Positions 1 through 13,029 of a stretch of 64,000 nt of DNA are shown here, piece after piece. Origin of the DNA: Siphlonurus alternatus. Its lineage: Eukaryota > Arthropoda > Insecta > Ephemeroptera > Siphlonuridae. Position 1 is the first letter of the stretch; every line of letters begins with the position of its first letter. The position numbers and the translations under genes are program-made. Below the pieces are notes generated by a model. The model was not told where the DNA came from, did no database searches, and worked only from the letters and a program-made list of their open reading frames with translations. The DNA lies in assembly GCA_949825025.1 (NCBI GenBank), contig OX463788.1, positions 23,385,069 to 23,449,068 on the forward strand, given 5' to 3'.

Positions 1-373
1 CTATAATGTAAAAGACGTGTAAGATTTTCAAGATTTACCGGAAAAATGAGTTTGAACACAACATTATTTTAAGCATTTTTTGGTGCACTTTTTGGTTAGA
101 TCTCGAGTCATAGAACATATTATACTCGTTATATTTTTTTCATACCACCTAAAGCAGTATTTTTTCGAGATATTCGAGGGTCTTCGTCAGGTACGGTGGT
201 ACGGTTTCATGCCACTTCACTCCGATTTTAGATTTTTTTTTATCTATAATATGTGAGAAATAATTTTTTGGATTTCAGTATCATAAATATAGAGGACTGC
301 TGGAACTATTAATATTTTTAGAAAATACTAACTAAAAAAATGTTGGATTCGTTTTTGTATTGCGCACTTTACT
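1..373. repeat. Right half of a TTAA-flanked foldback element (truncated by window edge)
   Basis: Sequence from about 60 to 373 matches the right arm of the foldback at 56657-57305 (shared segments: CATACCACCT, TTTTTCGAGATATTCGAGGG, TTTTTAGAAAATACTAACT, GCGCACTTTACT). It ends GCGCACTTTACT|TTAA at 374-377, the same end as the complete copy. Confidence 0.65.
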
Positions 374-776
374 TTAAAACTAGTTTGTCTCCATTATGAG
401 GGAGGTATGCAACTACACGTAGGCCTATGCAACACAGAAAAACACAGCATTTTCCGTGTCCCGGGTGCTGGTGCACTGCTATGCTCTGTGGAAGCAAGCA
501 GCTGGAGACAGGCTGGAGAGTTGCGTGTTGGGTCACGTGGCCGTGGGTTGAGTGACCTCGACGTGCTTAGCTTATGACACAGCAGCCGTGGATGTATCAG
601 CTGGAGTGGAGGATTGCGTGGTCATTTGGTCGAGCTTGCGCGCGCCATATGCGTCTTAAGTCAGGTCTCTTGTCTGTCATTTCGCTAGCAAACCCCTCCG
701 TCAGGTCTCCCTCTCAGCAAGCATCCCGAAAATGGGGAAGTAAGTGTAATTTACGACTAATGAAACTAAAACTGAA
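374..776. other. No clear gene; GC-richer sequence
   Basis: Between the foldback remnant and a SINE tail lies a moderately GC-rich stretch with one 90-codon ORF (574) whose 3' third is SINE sequence. A GAA|GTAAGT donor-like site occurs near 739. I cannot call a gene here. Confidence 0.3.
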
Positions 777-777
777 A

Positions 778-886
778 TGCATGCAGGCCGTGGCCACTAT
801 CCATTCCCTACCTTATCCCTACCCAGTACCCCGCCGCGAGCTGTAAGCTCTTTGGGGTGTATCTTTGTAAAAAAAAAAAAAAAAAA
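778..886 (+). mobile_element. SINE 3' fragment (5S/Snail-type family)
   Basis: From GCATGCAGGCCGTGGCCACT through CCCTACCTTATCCCTACCC to a poly(A) run at 870-886. It matches the 3' part of the - strand SINE at 41463-42289 and continues the SINE cut by the right window edge (63820-64000). It is 5'-truncated. Confidence 0.7.
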
Positions 887-1255
887 ACGTAACATTTTTA
901 TAACATTCATCTCCTTGCTAATTCTAATAATAACAATATGTATCGTTTCTAATATTATATAATGCGTCGTAGCATGAATTTCATTAAAACTACTGTGTGT
1001 TCCTAGAATAAAATATGAAAAAAAAAAAAAAGCAACATGCATACAGACAAACCTTGTGTTCTGAGAGTATCAAATGAATATTTAATTTATTATTTATTTA
1101 TTTTATTTATTCTGAAATCTGAATCCATATTTTATTTACTAACATAATTTGTATGTACTAGTTTGTACGTCTTTAATCCTTCTGTGTTTAGTTGTTTACC
1201 TTTTGTGTTTAATTTTCAAAAATTCATTTAATCTTATTATATATATAATGCATGT

Positions 1256-1410
1256 GGGCGCGATTCACGAAGCAGTTGCATGATTCTAACCACGTTTAGC
1301 TTAACCACGTTTAACTAGGTGGTTTAACACGTAAAACAGGTATATATAGTTAAACGTGGTTAAGCTAAACGTGGTTAGAAACCTAGTTAACTGTTTCGTG
1401 AATTGCGCCC
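1256..1410. repeat. Short foldback element, ends GGGCGCRATTCACGAA
   Basis: Near-perfect 155-bp palindrome: GGGCGCGATTCACGAA at the left and its complement TTCGTGAATTGCGCCC at the right, with inner AACCACGTTTA repeats. No clear target duplication. CGCGATTCACGAACG also occurs inside the large hAT copies (32850, 60048). Confidence 0.65.
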
Positions 1411-1801
1411 AATATCTATTATATTAGTTGTTCCTTAATCTTACCGTATTTACTACAATTGGCCATGGTATATTTTAGCACGCAGTTGAATTACGTCACC
1501 AGATAAATTGTTGTCACATTATATATATTTATAATATTTTCCCATGCACATTATAATAAGCCGCTTTAGAACGTGTTAAAATGATTAATAAAAAGATGAG
1601 TTATGACAACATTGTCAATTTTTCATAAAAGAAGAACATCGTCAGGCCTCAGGTGTCGTCAATTGATCCGCATCAGACACACATGCATGTAAATTATGAA
1701 CTTAGCATCGCAGCAGTCAGATTTGACAAGCAAATTGGTCAAATTGATTTGGAATTACTGAATTAAATGTAGTAATAATAACATTAATTATTATTAATTA
1801 C

Positions 1802-2194
1802 AATAGACAATAATGGTTGCATTTTTTTTTATTTCATAATTAGAAAATATACATTAAATTAAGCTTTTCTGAATTTTTTCAGATTTTTTGGAGTGCGGGA
1901 ACTAATTTTAAAAAAATATTTAAAATGTCTGAATTTGGGTGGTACACCTGATGGGACAACCGTGACGTCATCGACAGCCAATCACAGCAGCCGTGACATC
2001 ATCAACAGCCAATCAAAGCACGACAAATGACGTCACGGTTGTCCCATCAGGTGTACCACCCTAATTCAGATATTTTAAATATTTTTTTAAAATTAGTTCC
2101 CGCATTCCAAAAAATCTGAAAAAATTCAGAAAAGCATAATTTTAGGTATATTTTCTAATTATGAAATAAAAAACTGCAACCATTATTGTCTATT
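1802..2194. repeat. Foldback element, family 'GGGAACTA' (copy 1)
   Basis: Inverted arms from AATAGACAATAATGGTTGCA to its complement at 2175-2194. Inner arms contain CAGATTTTTTGGAGTGCGGG and GGGTGGTACACCTGATGGGA, then a centre with ATGACGTCA and AGCCAATCA motifs. The middle segment (TTCAGATTTTTT...GGGAACTA...TTTTTAAA) is shared with 40709-41037 and 43491-43848. Confidence 0.65.
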
Positions 2195-2267
2195 TGATAC
2201 GATGATATACATAATTCTGGATTTGTTTTATTATTACTTGAATTATTATAACTATTAAGAAATTATA

Positions 2268-2502
2268 TTTTATATAATATAATATAATATAATATAATAT
2301 AATATAATATAATATAATATAATATAATATAATATAATATAATATAATATAATATAATATAATATACTATACTATACTATACTATACTATACTATACTAT
2401 ACTATACTATACTATACTATACTATACTATACTATACTATACTATACTATACTATACTATACTATACTATACTATACTATACTATACTATACTATACTAT
2501 AA
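2268..2502. repeat. Pentanucleotide microsatellite switching from (TATAA)n to (TATAC)n
   Basis: About 20 units of TATAA run to about 2365 and are followed without a break by about 27 units of TATAC to about 2500. The change is a single-base variant that has spread over half the array. Confidence 0.95.
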
Positions 2503-2654
2503 TATATATACCTTTTGTTTAATGATTTTGAAAGAGTGTTTATACTGTAAGTTTACTTACTAAAATAGTGTAGTGTTTCTTGCATCATAATGTATTTTTT
2601 TTATTGGGTAGTCGCATTAGAGTAGAGGGAAAAGACGGAAAAGGTTTATGTATG

Positions 2655-2890
2655 AACACTGCGTTGCAAAACTGCGAGATGGACTATTTGTGAATATGCG
2701 CGATTGAGTGTCACGGCATGCTCCATGCTGGAGAAAGCAAGGCGGCAAGCGCTGTACCTCGATGGCATGACTTGCTCCGTTGCCCAGGCAGTCAGGCGCG
2801 GCGACGCTGTACACGCTCTGCAGCAGGAGTACTATACACTGACAAGTGACTTGAGTGCCTGAGCCTAGCGGCAACAGCAAGGTAACTCTG
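2655..2890 (+). other. GC-rich patch, possible coding exon (uncertain)
   Basis: A GC-rich island in AT-rich DNA. On the + strand one frame is open from about 2657 to a TGA near 2862 and reads like protein, including MLEKARRQALYLDGMTCSVA and HALQQEYYTLTSDLSA, with helix-like composition. An AGCAAG|GTAACT donor-like site follows near 2881 but lies beyond the stop. The opposite strand is open over 87 codons, so strand is not settled. I do not recognise a family. It could be the last coding exon of an upstream gene, a CpG-rich promoter, or chance. Confidence 0.25.
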
Positions 2891-4484
2891 CGCCGTCACC
2901 GCTGCTGACTCACCAAGGATAAAAAAGATCTCAGCTAGCGTAAAAAGAGCGCAGGTGGTTTCGAGGGGGAAAGTTGAGAAGGTCCATGTTTTGTAATCAT
3001 GATATTTATTTTATTCCAGGTAGAACAGAAACTTTAACTACAATTTAAATTGAGGTATTGTGTTTTTTTTATAATAATATAATCTTCCATCATGTCCTGC
3101 ATCATCGCTCTACATAGAACTACATAATTTAATTATTTTTAATTTTCCTTTCATCCGATTTTACATATTATTTATCTAACAGTAAGTGCAACTGCTCCTT
3201 TGTTTGTTTTACGAAAACTACAAAAATAGAAAAAATATTGGTACTTCGATAAACATTCTGAAGATTTCACTTAAAAATATACACATTAATAAACATTAGT
3301 AAATAAATTTGAAAAAAACTTTGGCTCACGTGCAACCCCTTCTTCATTCTCATTTATTATGTGACCTAAGCAAATAGCAATGATTTTTAATCAAGGAGTG
3401 TTCTTTAAAAAGCCTAGCTCCAGAAAATGAAGTAGGTTGATTGCTCTCGGATTCAACAAGGGAGAAGATGACAATTAACATTGTACCTAATATCTCATCA
3501 GAAGATTTCCACTAATGTTGGACTTCTAAAAAATGTCAAGGCATAAATAAAATAAAGGGAGCTTTTCATCAACCAGTGATCAAAGAAAAGTAAATTAATT
3601 ACCATGTTCCTGTTCTATAAAACTAAATCGCACGCGTTCAAAGCGTATGGTTGCCATCGATCAGCAGAGGTAGCCGCGCACACAGCTTCGTATCGTATCG
3701 CATATGATCATAACATGCGTAACATAAACTCAATGTTAAAGTATAGCAGGATTGGACATTTTTATTCGAATGGAGTGTACATCAGTTCTCGTTTAAAACA
3801 AGCTCTAAAATTTTTATAGCATACGAATAAGTCATACCGTACGATACGATATACAGAAGTAAGTATGCGTTTGTTTTTTGCTGGTAATAATCATATTAAC
3901 AAATGTGAAAGTGAATCATCTTTCTAAATCACGAATGGACATACACTATCGTTCTACTATTATAGGATCAAATTTTTACGTCTCCATACTTTAAGCTTTT
4001 GTTTACGGACATTATAACAGTTATTTCCATTAACTCTGTCATTTAAAAAAATAGGAGTTTAAAACTATTAAATCTATTACTGATAAGACATTTTTTGACA
4101 ATTTGATGATTATTGTTGACCTGAATGACCTGTGTAATGTACATTGTTTTTCTTGAATCCTATTTCAACTCTCTAAAAGAAAACAATCATTCCCATATAA
4201 TATAGTTATTATTTATTTCTTTGCATATAATCTACATTTAAATGTTCTAAAAAACACTCACTTAAAAATTCACTTAAAAATTAAAGCAGATGCCTAAATT
4301 TTCAGCTAATTTTAAAACCATCCCTGCCACCCCTCATTTCTCTCTAAAGGCTGCATGGGTCGCTGTGATTTTTCAGCTCCCCAAATATTGTTCAGGGAGG
4401 TCTCGATAAGGTGTTGTCGAAAATCTACTGGTTATGATGCATTTAGATATAAATTGATTTGTTGCACCGTGCTATCTTAAAGAA

Positions 4485-4745
4485 CGTCGCGAACTTGACT
4501 TACTAGCTGAGAGTGAAGGAGGTAAGAACAGGCAGGAGCGTATTACGTGTACACTTGTGTGGTGACACGAGCGCTTGCTAGCCCATATCGCGTGCGCTCG
4601 AGCTCTCCGCTCACTCAAACTAGCAGTTACCAGCAGCTGGCCCGTGTACTCGACCAGTGCCACTGTCAGTCCGTGCACCTCTCTCGGCCCTCCTACTGAG
4701 CACACTCGCTGGTGATGAAAGAACCGCTTGCAGATGTCAGGCGGT
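4485..4745 (+). other. GC-rich patch with splice-donor-like end; possible first exon or promoter
   Basis: A CpG-containing island with a good donor site at its right edge (ATGTCAGGCG|GTAAGA, donor at 4743). An ATG 10 bases before the donor would allow a short start (Met-Ser-Gly) spliced onward. This could be a 5' exon of the downstream + strand gene, but no splice partner was identified. The 110-codon antisense ORF has no recognisable feature. Confidence 0.25.
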
Positions 4746-5218
4746 AAGAAGCATTTTACTGCAAATTTGTTAAACCTTGTGTATTTTTTTTTATCATAAT
4801 ACATTTATACATAACGTTACATGAGTCTGACGCATGTGTAATCTGATAACTTGTATCTTTTATCATATCGGGCCGTTCGTCATCCGAAACTTTGCACAAA
4901 TTTATAATGTTTAATATGAGTATTAGATAGATAATAATTAACATATTAATTATTAATTATTTTAAAATACACTGGTATTTTTTCAAAAAATATATTTCTT
5001 TCATGCATTGCTTTATATTATTAAAAAAAATACTCTCTCGTCCATAAACTTCACTGCAATTCCTAGTTCCTATAGAAGAGTGAAACGACATAATAGGGGT
5101 GTTTAATTTAATGTCGGTAATTCCCCCTCCCCTCCCCCATTTCTCTAAAAAACAAGTCCTTGATCGGCTATATACATTGTTTCTCCTCAAGTGCACCATT
5201 GAACAATGCAATTAGTCG

Positions 5219-6120
5219 AGTCACCTCAACTTTGGAGTGTTGTAGCTCTAGATACAATAAGCGCAGAATATAATATTGAATATTGCAAAACATTCTGGAA
5301 CACGGAAATTGCTTTCGTGGTAATTTCATATTTTTAAGGCAAAAATTGAAATTTGTGTGAATTTTTTCAACAGAATTAACAACCTCATCAGTTTTTTTAA
5401 TGGGTTCTTATGCATGACTTTCCGAGTTGTGCGCACTTAAAGATGCAAATAAAATTAAGACAAAAATTTACGTCACTGATGACGTATTTATGTGCAGTAA
5501 ACGCAGTAAATCCATACAATGCAATAAAATTAGTTCGATTGCCATAATTTAAATAAATAATATCTAATGCAAAAAAATATTATCCATTTTTTTGTTAGTA
5601 GCACATTTTTTATTTAAAAATATTGATTTTTATTTATTATTTTTTTTTGTCATTTTAGCCCTGCTGTTTAACACTGGCTAAAAAGAGATAATAAATTAAT
5701 TAAGAATCAATGCAGCTTTAAATTAAAATTGCACTTCCAACTAAAGTCACACAATTTTTTACGTTTGTTGTTACGGAAAAAAAGTTTTTTCGGGGATAAG
5801 ATATATTTTTTACTGTTTATTTAATTAATTATTTGTATTAGTACAACAAAACTAATTTTATTGCATTGTATGTATTTATTGTGTTTACTGCACGAAAATT
5901 CTTCAGTGACGTAACTTTTTTTATTTTTTTTATTTATTATTTTACATTCATTTTTAGTTGCGCGGAAATCGGGAAAGTCATGAGAATCCATTGCAAGACG
6001 ATTTTATTATTATTATTTGCAAAACCCCTAGGTTATTCTGTTAAAAATCACAGAAATTTTAATTTTTAATGAATTCAGAGCTATACCGTATACGGCATGC
6101 CCTCCAAAGTTGAGGCGAGT
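5219..6120. repeat. Foldback element, ends CCTCAACTTTGGAG
   Basis: Inverted arms of about 400 bp: ASTCRCCTCAACTTTGGAG at 5219 and its complement ending at 6120. Matching inner arms include TTTACTGC / GCAGTAAA, AAAATTAGTT / AACTAATTTT and GACGTAA / TTACGTC. ORFs inside (5866) are shadows of the palindrome. Confidence 0.6.
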
Positions 6121-6652
6121 CCGGCGGCGTAGTATTCATTTCTCTTCTCTATGCAGTGTTTTGAAGGTGTTTTATGTATGTACTGTACATGTATTTTCAT
6201 AAATTAATACTTAATTGTTTTAATTTGTTTCACTTTCTTGTACCAGTAATGAGGTATGTTAATGCGGTATAGTTGTAAAATTACGCTTAATTATTATGAT
6301 ATAGCTGGTGTCACTGTTTAATTTATTTCCTTCTGTACTTACTGTGTTTTGAAAATAAGATTAACTATTTTACCAACGTCTTTGATGTCCAAGAAATGAA
6401 AGTTTCAACTAGCTTGAAAAGAATCGTACAAAGAGCATCGTCCTTGCCAATAACAAATATTTTGAGTCCCAAATACGCTTCGATGAACTATAAGGCAATA
6501 TATAATTATTACACACAGATAATGGAAACCGCGTGTTCTTGAGGAAGCCCATGCAGTTATACAAGAAAAAATTCAAATTAGACAAACCGTTCTAGGTCCA
6601 CCTGATTTTCCTGCATGACTTAATTTCTCGCTGCAAGAACGTATAAAGATTG

Positions 6653-6708
<56 letters not shown>

Positions 6709-7720
6709 CAGTATAATATTATATATTGGGTTCGAGTCCCACCTCGGCTAGACTTTTAAATTTTCTGACAATTTTCTTTCTTACCTTGGCGGGTATACAA
6801 GGTTGGGTTTAAAATAATTATATATATATATTATAATTATAATAAATGTAAATTTCGGTGTATGACCATTAGTATTGATATTATGGGTTAGGAAATAAAA
6901 TATTTTAATCAAACTATGTATGTTTATCTATTAATCAAAATTTATGTAAGTAAACTTAAATTAGAAATAGAATCCCAATTAAATGGAATATTAAAATATA
7001 AGTAATATGACGCACGTTGCACCCATAGTATAGCCCTAACACTTAATGCACCATTTTTCTTGAAATTTATTCTTTGTCATTAGCTGTTAAAAAAAAATTA
7101 AAAAATATGTCATGATATTACATTATTACAAGTTAAATTCCTCAATTGTCTATGCTGAACTGTGACACTGTATATAGAGAGCTATAGGTCACGCAGCGGG
7201 CAAGCAGAGAAGAGCACACAGTGTGTGCATGTAAAATAAAGCACATGGAGATAGATGTGCGGTATCTCATTGCCGTGGCCCCCTGATGCCCTTTTTCATC
7301 AATATAAAACGGCATCGATCCCGGACCTTATATTCACAACTTTTTCTCAACCTCAACCCAAATGCATAGCTCTTATATATGATGTATCACTTCAGTGCTT
7401 AGTGACTCTCCATCGACGAACCTTCATTGTTAAAGTTAAATGTTATATATTATATATAAATATATATATATATATATACATACATAATTATATAATATTA
7501 TTATATTAGCTATTTTGAAGTAGTTAGTAATTTGCAGTAGAATTCATGATTATGGAGTGTTTGTAGTTCTCACTATATTTTGTACCTGACCAATGAAATG
7601 TCTCTTTTGCAATCATTTTAAACGTATTTATTAACGGGAGAACGTACAGCTAGCCCTTGTCTTTGTGCTATTTATATTATATTCATAAATGTAGTTGTCA
7701 CACTGTATATTTAATTTTAC

Positions 7721-7766
<46 letters not shown>

Positions 7767-8639
7767 GAAAACAAATTTTATGTTGTATAATGCTGTATTG
7801 GTCATTACGTCATTACTCATTAGCGATTTATGTGACTATGTGAATCGTTGTAAATTTTACTTCTCATTGTATAACAAATAAAAGGTAATTAGTGCACTGT
7901 ATACTTTAATACTATATATTTAAATGCAGTAAATTTACATCAACTATATTATTTTCTAGATGGATGATGCAATATTAGAGCACTTTAAATTTGTCCCCTT
8001 GGAAACGTAATATTAAAGAAACCCCACTTGTAGTATTTATACAATGTATGTATTTTAAAAATTGTGAGAAATTAATAGTGACTGACAAAAAGTTTAATTT
8101 TTACCTAAAGTTGCATTAAGATCGACCAATTTCATTTTATCAGTATATTTATGAATTTAATTTTTTTTTTTCTTTTTTCCTGACCCCAAAACCCGTGAAT
8201 TGCTCATTCAATTTTGTATATTATTTCAATTACAAATTTTTATTCAATCATTTTGGTTGTACAGTGAAAAACTTGGATTACGTCAAGATAAAAAACAAAC
8301 AAAAACAGAAACAAAGAGACAAAACAAAATAACAAACAGCAACAAAAAATCACAGCAATCAAAACAATTACATTAATACAGCCAAAATATACTTTTTAAT
8401 TAAAAAACTTCCTGAATTTTAATGCGTAAAAAAGAAAGGAAAAAAGTATAATAATGTATACAATACACAATATATAAGTAAAAATATAAAAAAATGAACC
8501 AAACATATACACTGTTTTATAACTTATAACATTCAAATCAGTAAAAGAAAATTACAACACTATTGTGATATAACATTATTTGTTATAGCTGCAACATTAA
8601 GTGTTCATGATTACATTTTCAAGTAGTTTTTATTTTATT
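6121..8639. other. AT-rich DNA with (TA)n tracts; no gene seen
   Basis: Contains (TA)n at 6655-6700 and 7728-7759 and shorter AT runs near 7450. A tRNA-like T-arm (TGGGTTCGAGTCCCA, 6727-6741) sits directly after a (TA)n tract without a tRNA 5' half. No convincing ORF. Confidence 0.45.
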
Positions 8640-8644
8640 GAGAC

Positions 8645-8825
8645 AGATTTTCAATGTACAAAATGTGGCTATCAGGTATAAAAATTCAAAATAACTCGAA
8701 AACTAGCTCGAATTTGTATACCTGATAACTACTGATAGAGGATGTAGAGGAGAACACTTTAATTTTTTTTCATAATTTTCATGTATTATGGGATTATTTT
8801 TAACATTGGGCGGGTTACCTTCCCC
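8645..8825. repeat. Partial copy of the GGTAGAGATAACAC hairpin family
   Basis: Shares ATCAGGTATA, AACTCGAAAACTAGCTCGA, GATGTAGAGGAGAACA and TTTAACATTGGG with the TTAA-flanked elements inside the hAT copies (31865-32237, 60695-61101). The termini are not preserved. Confidence 0.55.
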
Positions 8826-9296
8826 TTCAGTAAGATAATATTAACTTGTATTAATTGCCTTGGTATCACATTATTTTGTCATCTATTATTTTACTATACA
8901 ATGAGAATTTTTTAAAGCAATCGACTGACTGTTATACTTAATTAACGCCTCAGTGTGTGAAAAGAAAAAATATTATACAAAGTTGGCCTCTCTTCGCTAT
9001 TTGTGTCGCTCTAATATGATTTATACTTAAATAATACTATGCACAGTATAGTAGTGCTATTTTTCATTTTTCAGTCATCTTTTGTTATACAATAGGTGAC
9101 GTATTATAGCAGCACATGGAGTGAAAATGCAGTGCATTGCCCGCAGAAGTATTCCCGCACGTCATTGTTTCAAAACGGATGCTTCCACGATATTAATCTT
9201 CCGCATTAAAGAAGATGTTTAGTGCAGCGAAGCGTATCTTTTGGTGCGCTAGTGCGGTGCTCTGTTACATAAAAAGCCTAAATTAATCCCTGCGTG

Positions 9297-9331
9297 CATG
9301 CTTATTATGGCTCGGAGGCCATAATAAGCAT
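9297..9331. other. Tight hairpin
   Basis: GCTTATTATGGC, a 6-base loop (TCGGAG), then GCCATAATAAGC: a perfect 12-bp stem. Function unknown; the stem is short for a microRNA precursor. Confidence 0.6.
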
Positions 9332-10100
9332 TCTTCAGCATGTTATACAATATGAATATAACATAATAATATAAACTCCTCTCCCACAGCATTCTGAGGA
9401 AAATTTGTCTCATTTTATAAATTTGATTTATAAATGATGATAAAGATGAAGACAAAAAAAAAAGAGGACAATTATTATTCCGTAAAATTGCTCAGTCTTG
9501 GTCTGCAGAAGTGGGACACTGCACCCATTAATAACATAAATTTGTATAAATTATACTCTTTTTGTTTTATGTTGTGTAGTTTGTTTGTTTGCTTGTTTGT
9601 TTGTTTGTTTTTGTTTTTTTAAGGAAAAGAGGCAAAAATATAAAGAATTAAAATTCAAAACATCAAAATTCTTTATTTTAATCCATTGCTTCTATAATCA
9701 ATATATTATAAAAGATATCCGTGGAGGTTAATAAGACAGGTCATTACAGCTACAAGGCCAAGAAGGAGAATTTATATAATAATTAATCAAATACCTAATT
9801 TTTTAATAAATAAAGTACCGAAGGTATATGCCAACGGAGAGAAAAAAGATACTGTCCACACCAATTGATCTTTAATAATTATTGCTCGTTGTTGTTGCTA
9901 TGTTCAGTATGGTCTCATAATTGCACTGCAATCACAATTTTTTTGTGAGTTTCGGGTTGGAAAAGCGTTATGGAGAGTATAAAATGGTTATGACTAGTAC
10001 TACATTATTATAGTTATGATATTCCATTTTATCCCATATATTCCATTTTAGTCTCTATACACCTTGCTTTGCACTGGCTGAAATATAAATAAAACTTGTA

Positions 10101-10174
10101 GTAATTTCATGCCGGACTTCACGTAGCCATGTATCGAGTAATTTCATGCCGGACTTCACGTAGCCATGTATCGG
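10101..10174. repeat. 37-bp tandem duplication
   Basis: Two near-identical units beginning GTAATTTCATGCCGGACTTC, followed at once by a small palindrome TATCGGCTGCCGATA. Confidence 0.9.
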
Positions 10175-11259
10175 CTGCCGATACAGTGAGCATGACTCGC
10201 AACGTCTTGAAATAACAGTGGTGAGACGAGCTAGATCATTGTGGTGGCATGCGTGATGTCAAAGATGAATTCTTCCATATCGTAATGTCATATCATAACA
10301 AATGAGATTGAAAGTGTGCAAAGCAAAGGGACAGTATTACACAATACAAACATGTAGGGAGAAGGGAATAATTATGTTTCCCATGATAGATTTTCAGACG
10401 CCTCCATGCAACCAGGAACTTTAAATTTGCTACTCGCTTCATTTATAGTTAATTTATATATATATATATATATATATTATAATGTCTAGCACACGGGACA
10501 GTACTTCAAAAGAAAAGTAAAATTTATGTTTATTTTTATTTATTTATGTATATTATTATTATTATTTTACTATTTAGCAATAATGAATTTTCCGAACAAT
10601 ATCACTGCATGAAGTTCTTTGTAAGTTGGCTAACGGCACCAGATCTTATATTTTTTTTAGTAACGATTCTAGTTTAGCCAGAAGATTGTATTTTTCAATA
10701 AATTCGAATGCGTTAATTTAGTAATAAAAATGACTGATCGATGTAGTCCTATTATGTTTATCAACAAGAATATTGTGTATATTTTTAACAGGAAGAAGAG
10801 TCAATTGCATAGACTTATTTTTTTGATGTGCATACAAATTACAAATATTGACTATTAATAAGGTCATGCAGGGAATCGACCAGAAATTTATGAAGTTTAT
10901 GTACAGTAAAACATTCCAGAACGTTATTAGATACGTTACGTTATACCTCATCATGGAAGATTTGAAATGGTTTGTTGTATTATATATATTATGATTTGCA
11001 ATATTAGTTTTTGTGCTTCTCTTGCAAAAATTATTGCATGCTAAGATTGTCGGGGACTTGACGGGACATATTCCAGTCAGAAAACATTAGCAATATGTGA
11101 GCGAATGGGACACTACTATATAGTTATATATGTATAATATATATTTGCGAAATGTTTAAGAAATTTTCATGTCATCATATCCCAAACAATTTTATAACAC
11201 ATTATATAGGGAACGTAGGGCGTACATGTCGGGGTCAAAGTATCGTCATTCTTTATTAA

Positions 11260-11663
11260 GGTAGAGATAACACCGGTCAGCTGTTCGACGTAGGTCTCTT
11301 TGATTAACATGTAAACCTTAGCAAATTCACAAAAATTCTTATTTTTTTTTAGAGGTGGATATTAGTGCCTAAAAGCCATAGAAAAAAAAAGTTTCAAAAC
11401 AATTTAACGAGCCGATTTTTTAAAATTAATTTTTTATAGTTTGTCTCTCCATGGGAAAGCCTTATGCTAAAAATTAAAAAAATAATAATAATTAAAAAAA
11501 AAAAATCGACTCGTTAAATTGATTTGAAATTTTTTCTATGGCTAATATTTCTATGGTTATGGCTCTGCCTCTAAAAAAAAATCAGAATTTTTGTGAATTT
11601 GCTAAGGTTTACATGTTAATCAAAGGGATCTACGTCAAACAGCTGACCGGCGTTTTCTCTACC
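11260..11663. mobile_element. TTAA-flanked hairpin element, ends GGTAGAGATAACAC
   Basis: Flanked by TTAA at 11256-11259 and 11664-11667. Arms of about 180 bp pair: GGTAGAGATAACACCGGTCA with TGACCGGCGTTTTCTCTACC, and TTAACATGTAAACCTTAGCA with its complement. No coding capacity. TTAA targets are used by piggyBac and Kolobok transposases; which one is not shown. Confidence 0.7.
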
Positions 11664-11984
11664 TTAATATATGGTGTCGTATTTTGAGATTCACTAGCTT
11701 TCTAGTGCTGCGCACCCTCTCGGCAACCCAGCTCGCACCTTCCACTCTCCGTCGTCAATACGATTGTATGGCCGTCGCACGTCACTTGCGTGGCTTCTCA
11801 ATCTATGCAGAAGTAAAAGAATATCTAAAGTAAAAAAGGCATATAGATGGTGAACCACTCTGAAAATTGTAACAAACCTTCCTGACATCAATATAAAATT
11901 AAATTTCGTAATAATTTATATACAGTACACATACATACATGATACATACACAATACATATATTATACATGGGTCTAGGTATTTT

Positions 11985-12150
11985 CGTCGAAAGACATTTG
12001 GTCGTATATCAGACTTTTGGTCGCAGACATTTGGTCGTAAGGACATTTCGTCGCAAGGTCATTTCGTCGCAAGGACATTTCGTCGCACAGACATTTTGTC
12101 GCAAGGACATTAAGTCGCACGGATATTTGGTCGCATAGACATCTGGTCGC
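11985..12150 (+). repeat. Array of about 11 short words, GACATTTGGTCGCA-like
   Basis: Degenerate 16-17-base units (AGACATTTGGTCGTA, GGACATTTCGTCGCA, CAGACATTTTGTCGCA and similar), all in one orientation, ending in an A-run. The word TGGTCGCA recalls the GTGGTCA words at 44-50 kb, but there is no wider similarity. Confidence 0.8.
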
Positions 12151-12199
12151 AAAAAAAAAAACAACAACAACAGTTTTACTAAATAAAAGTGTAAAAAGA

Positions 12200-12445
12200 A
12201 AGAGTGTTATCCAAAAATCCCATTCATGAAAATTATGAAAAAAAATTAAAATGATCTCCTTAATTACATACCTTAATTATCAGTAAGTAAAATATCAGGT
12301 ATATAAAAACGAGCTAGTTTTCGAGTTATTAATTTTTAAAGTTAAATAATTTAACATGGAGAAATGGAACTTCCATTTTAAATAAGTCACCTTTAAAAAT
12401 TATTAACTCGAAAACTAGCTCGTTTTTGTACATGGAGACGTTCTG
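12200..12445. repeat. Diverged hairpin of the GGTAGAGATAACAC family
   Basis: Palindrome centred near 12360 with arms AAAAACGAGCTAGTTTTCGAG and complement. CCCATTCATGAAAATTATGA is shared with the hAT-internal copies. One end has been lost. Confidence 0.55.
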
Positions 12446-13029
12446 AACTTAAACTTTTTTTTTTTTGTGATTGCTGGATTGAGCGTTCTCCTTAATTTTC
12501 TTGTTTATAATTTTACATCTTCTCTTATAGCGCAACGTCAGCGAGGTGTACTGGTATAATATAATAGAATTGTTTACCCTTTTCATGTTACTTGTGAATT
12601 TATTACATTCAATGAATGAAAATTTAATTGTTTGAATTAATAAAATTATAACATAAATTGATATAATTTTTACAAAGAACACTCTGCTTTTCCTGACCAG
12701 AAACATTTTACATGTTTATTTACAACTAAATATTGTACGGTAATGGAGAGTTCAATAATGCACTCCTTACGCCATTGAGAGCCTAAAAAAGAACTATATA
12801 TGAAACAATAATTATTAGTTTTCTAAGCACTCCTTCAAAATGTTAAGATGTACATCAGATAGCAGCTCTATATAACTTGATATTTGATATGTGAAACGTC
12901 TAAATTACCTTCGAATTTCATGCTCTGTCTCTGTGACAAATCATGATGATTTTTGTAAACAACCTGCATTATACAATTATTATTATAAACAGTTTTATAA
13001 TCGGGTAATTGATGCAGTTTTATGCGCTT

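Larger units (their letters stand above)
2503..5218. other. AT-rich intergenic or intronic DNA
   Basis: Apart from the two GC-rich patches described separately (2655-2890, 4485-4745), I see no gene, known repeat or RNA. Short ORFs at 3604 and 4957 lack recognisable features. Confidence 0.4.
8826..11255. other. AT-rich DNA, no gene seen
   Basis: Holds a tight hairpin (9297-9331) and a 37-bp tandem duplication (10101-10174), listed separately, and a (TA)n tract near 10457. ORFs at 9249, 9434 and 10718 look like chance ORFs. Confidence 0.4.

Noticed and set aside
6720..6755. tRNA gene suggested by TGGGTTCGAGTCCCA
   Set aside because: The T-arm pairs but the 5' half is a (TA)n repeat; there is no D-arm, anticodon arm or matching acceptor strand.
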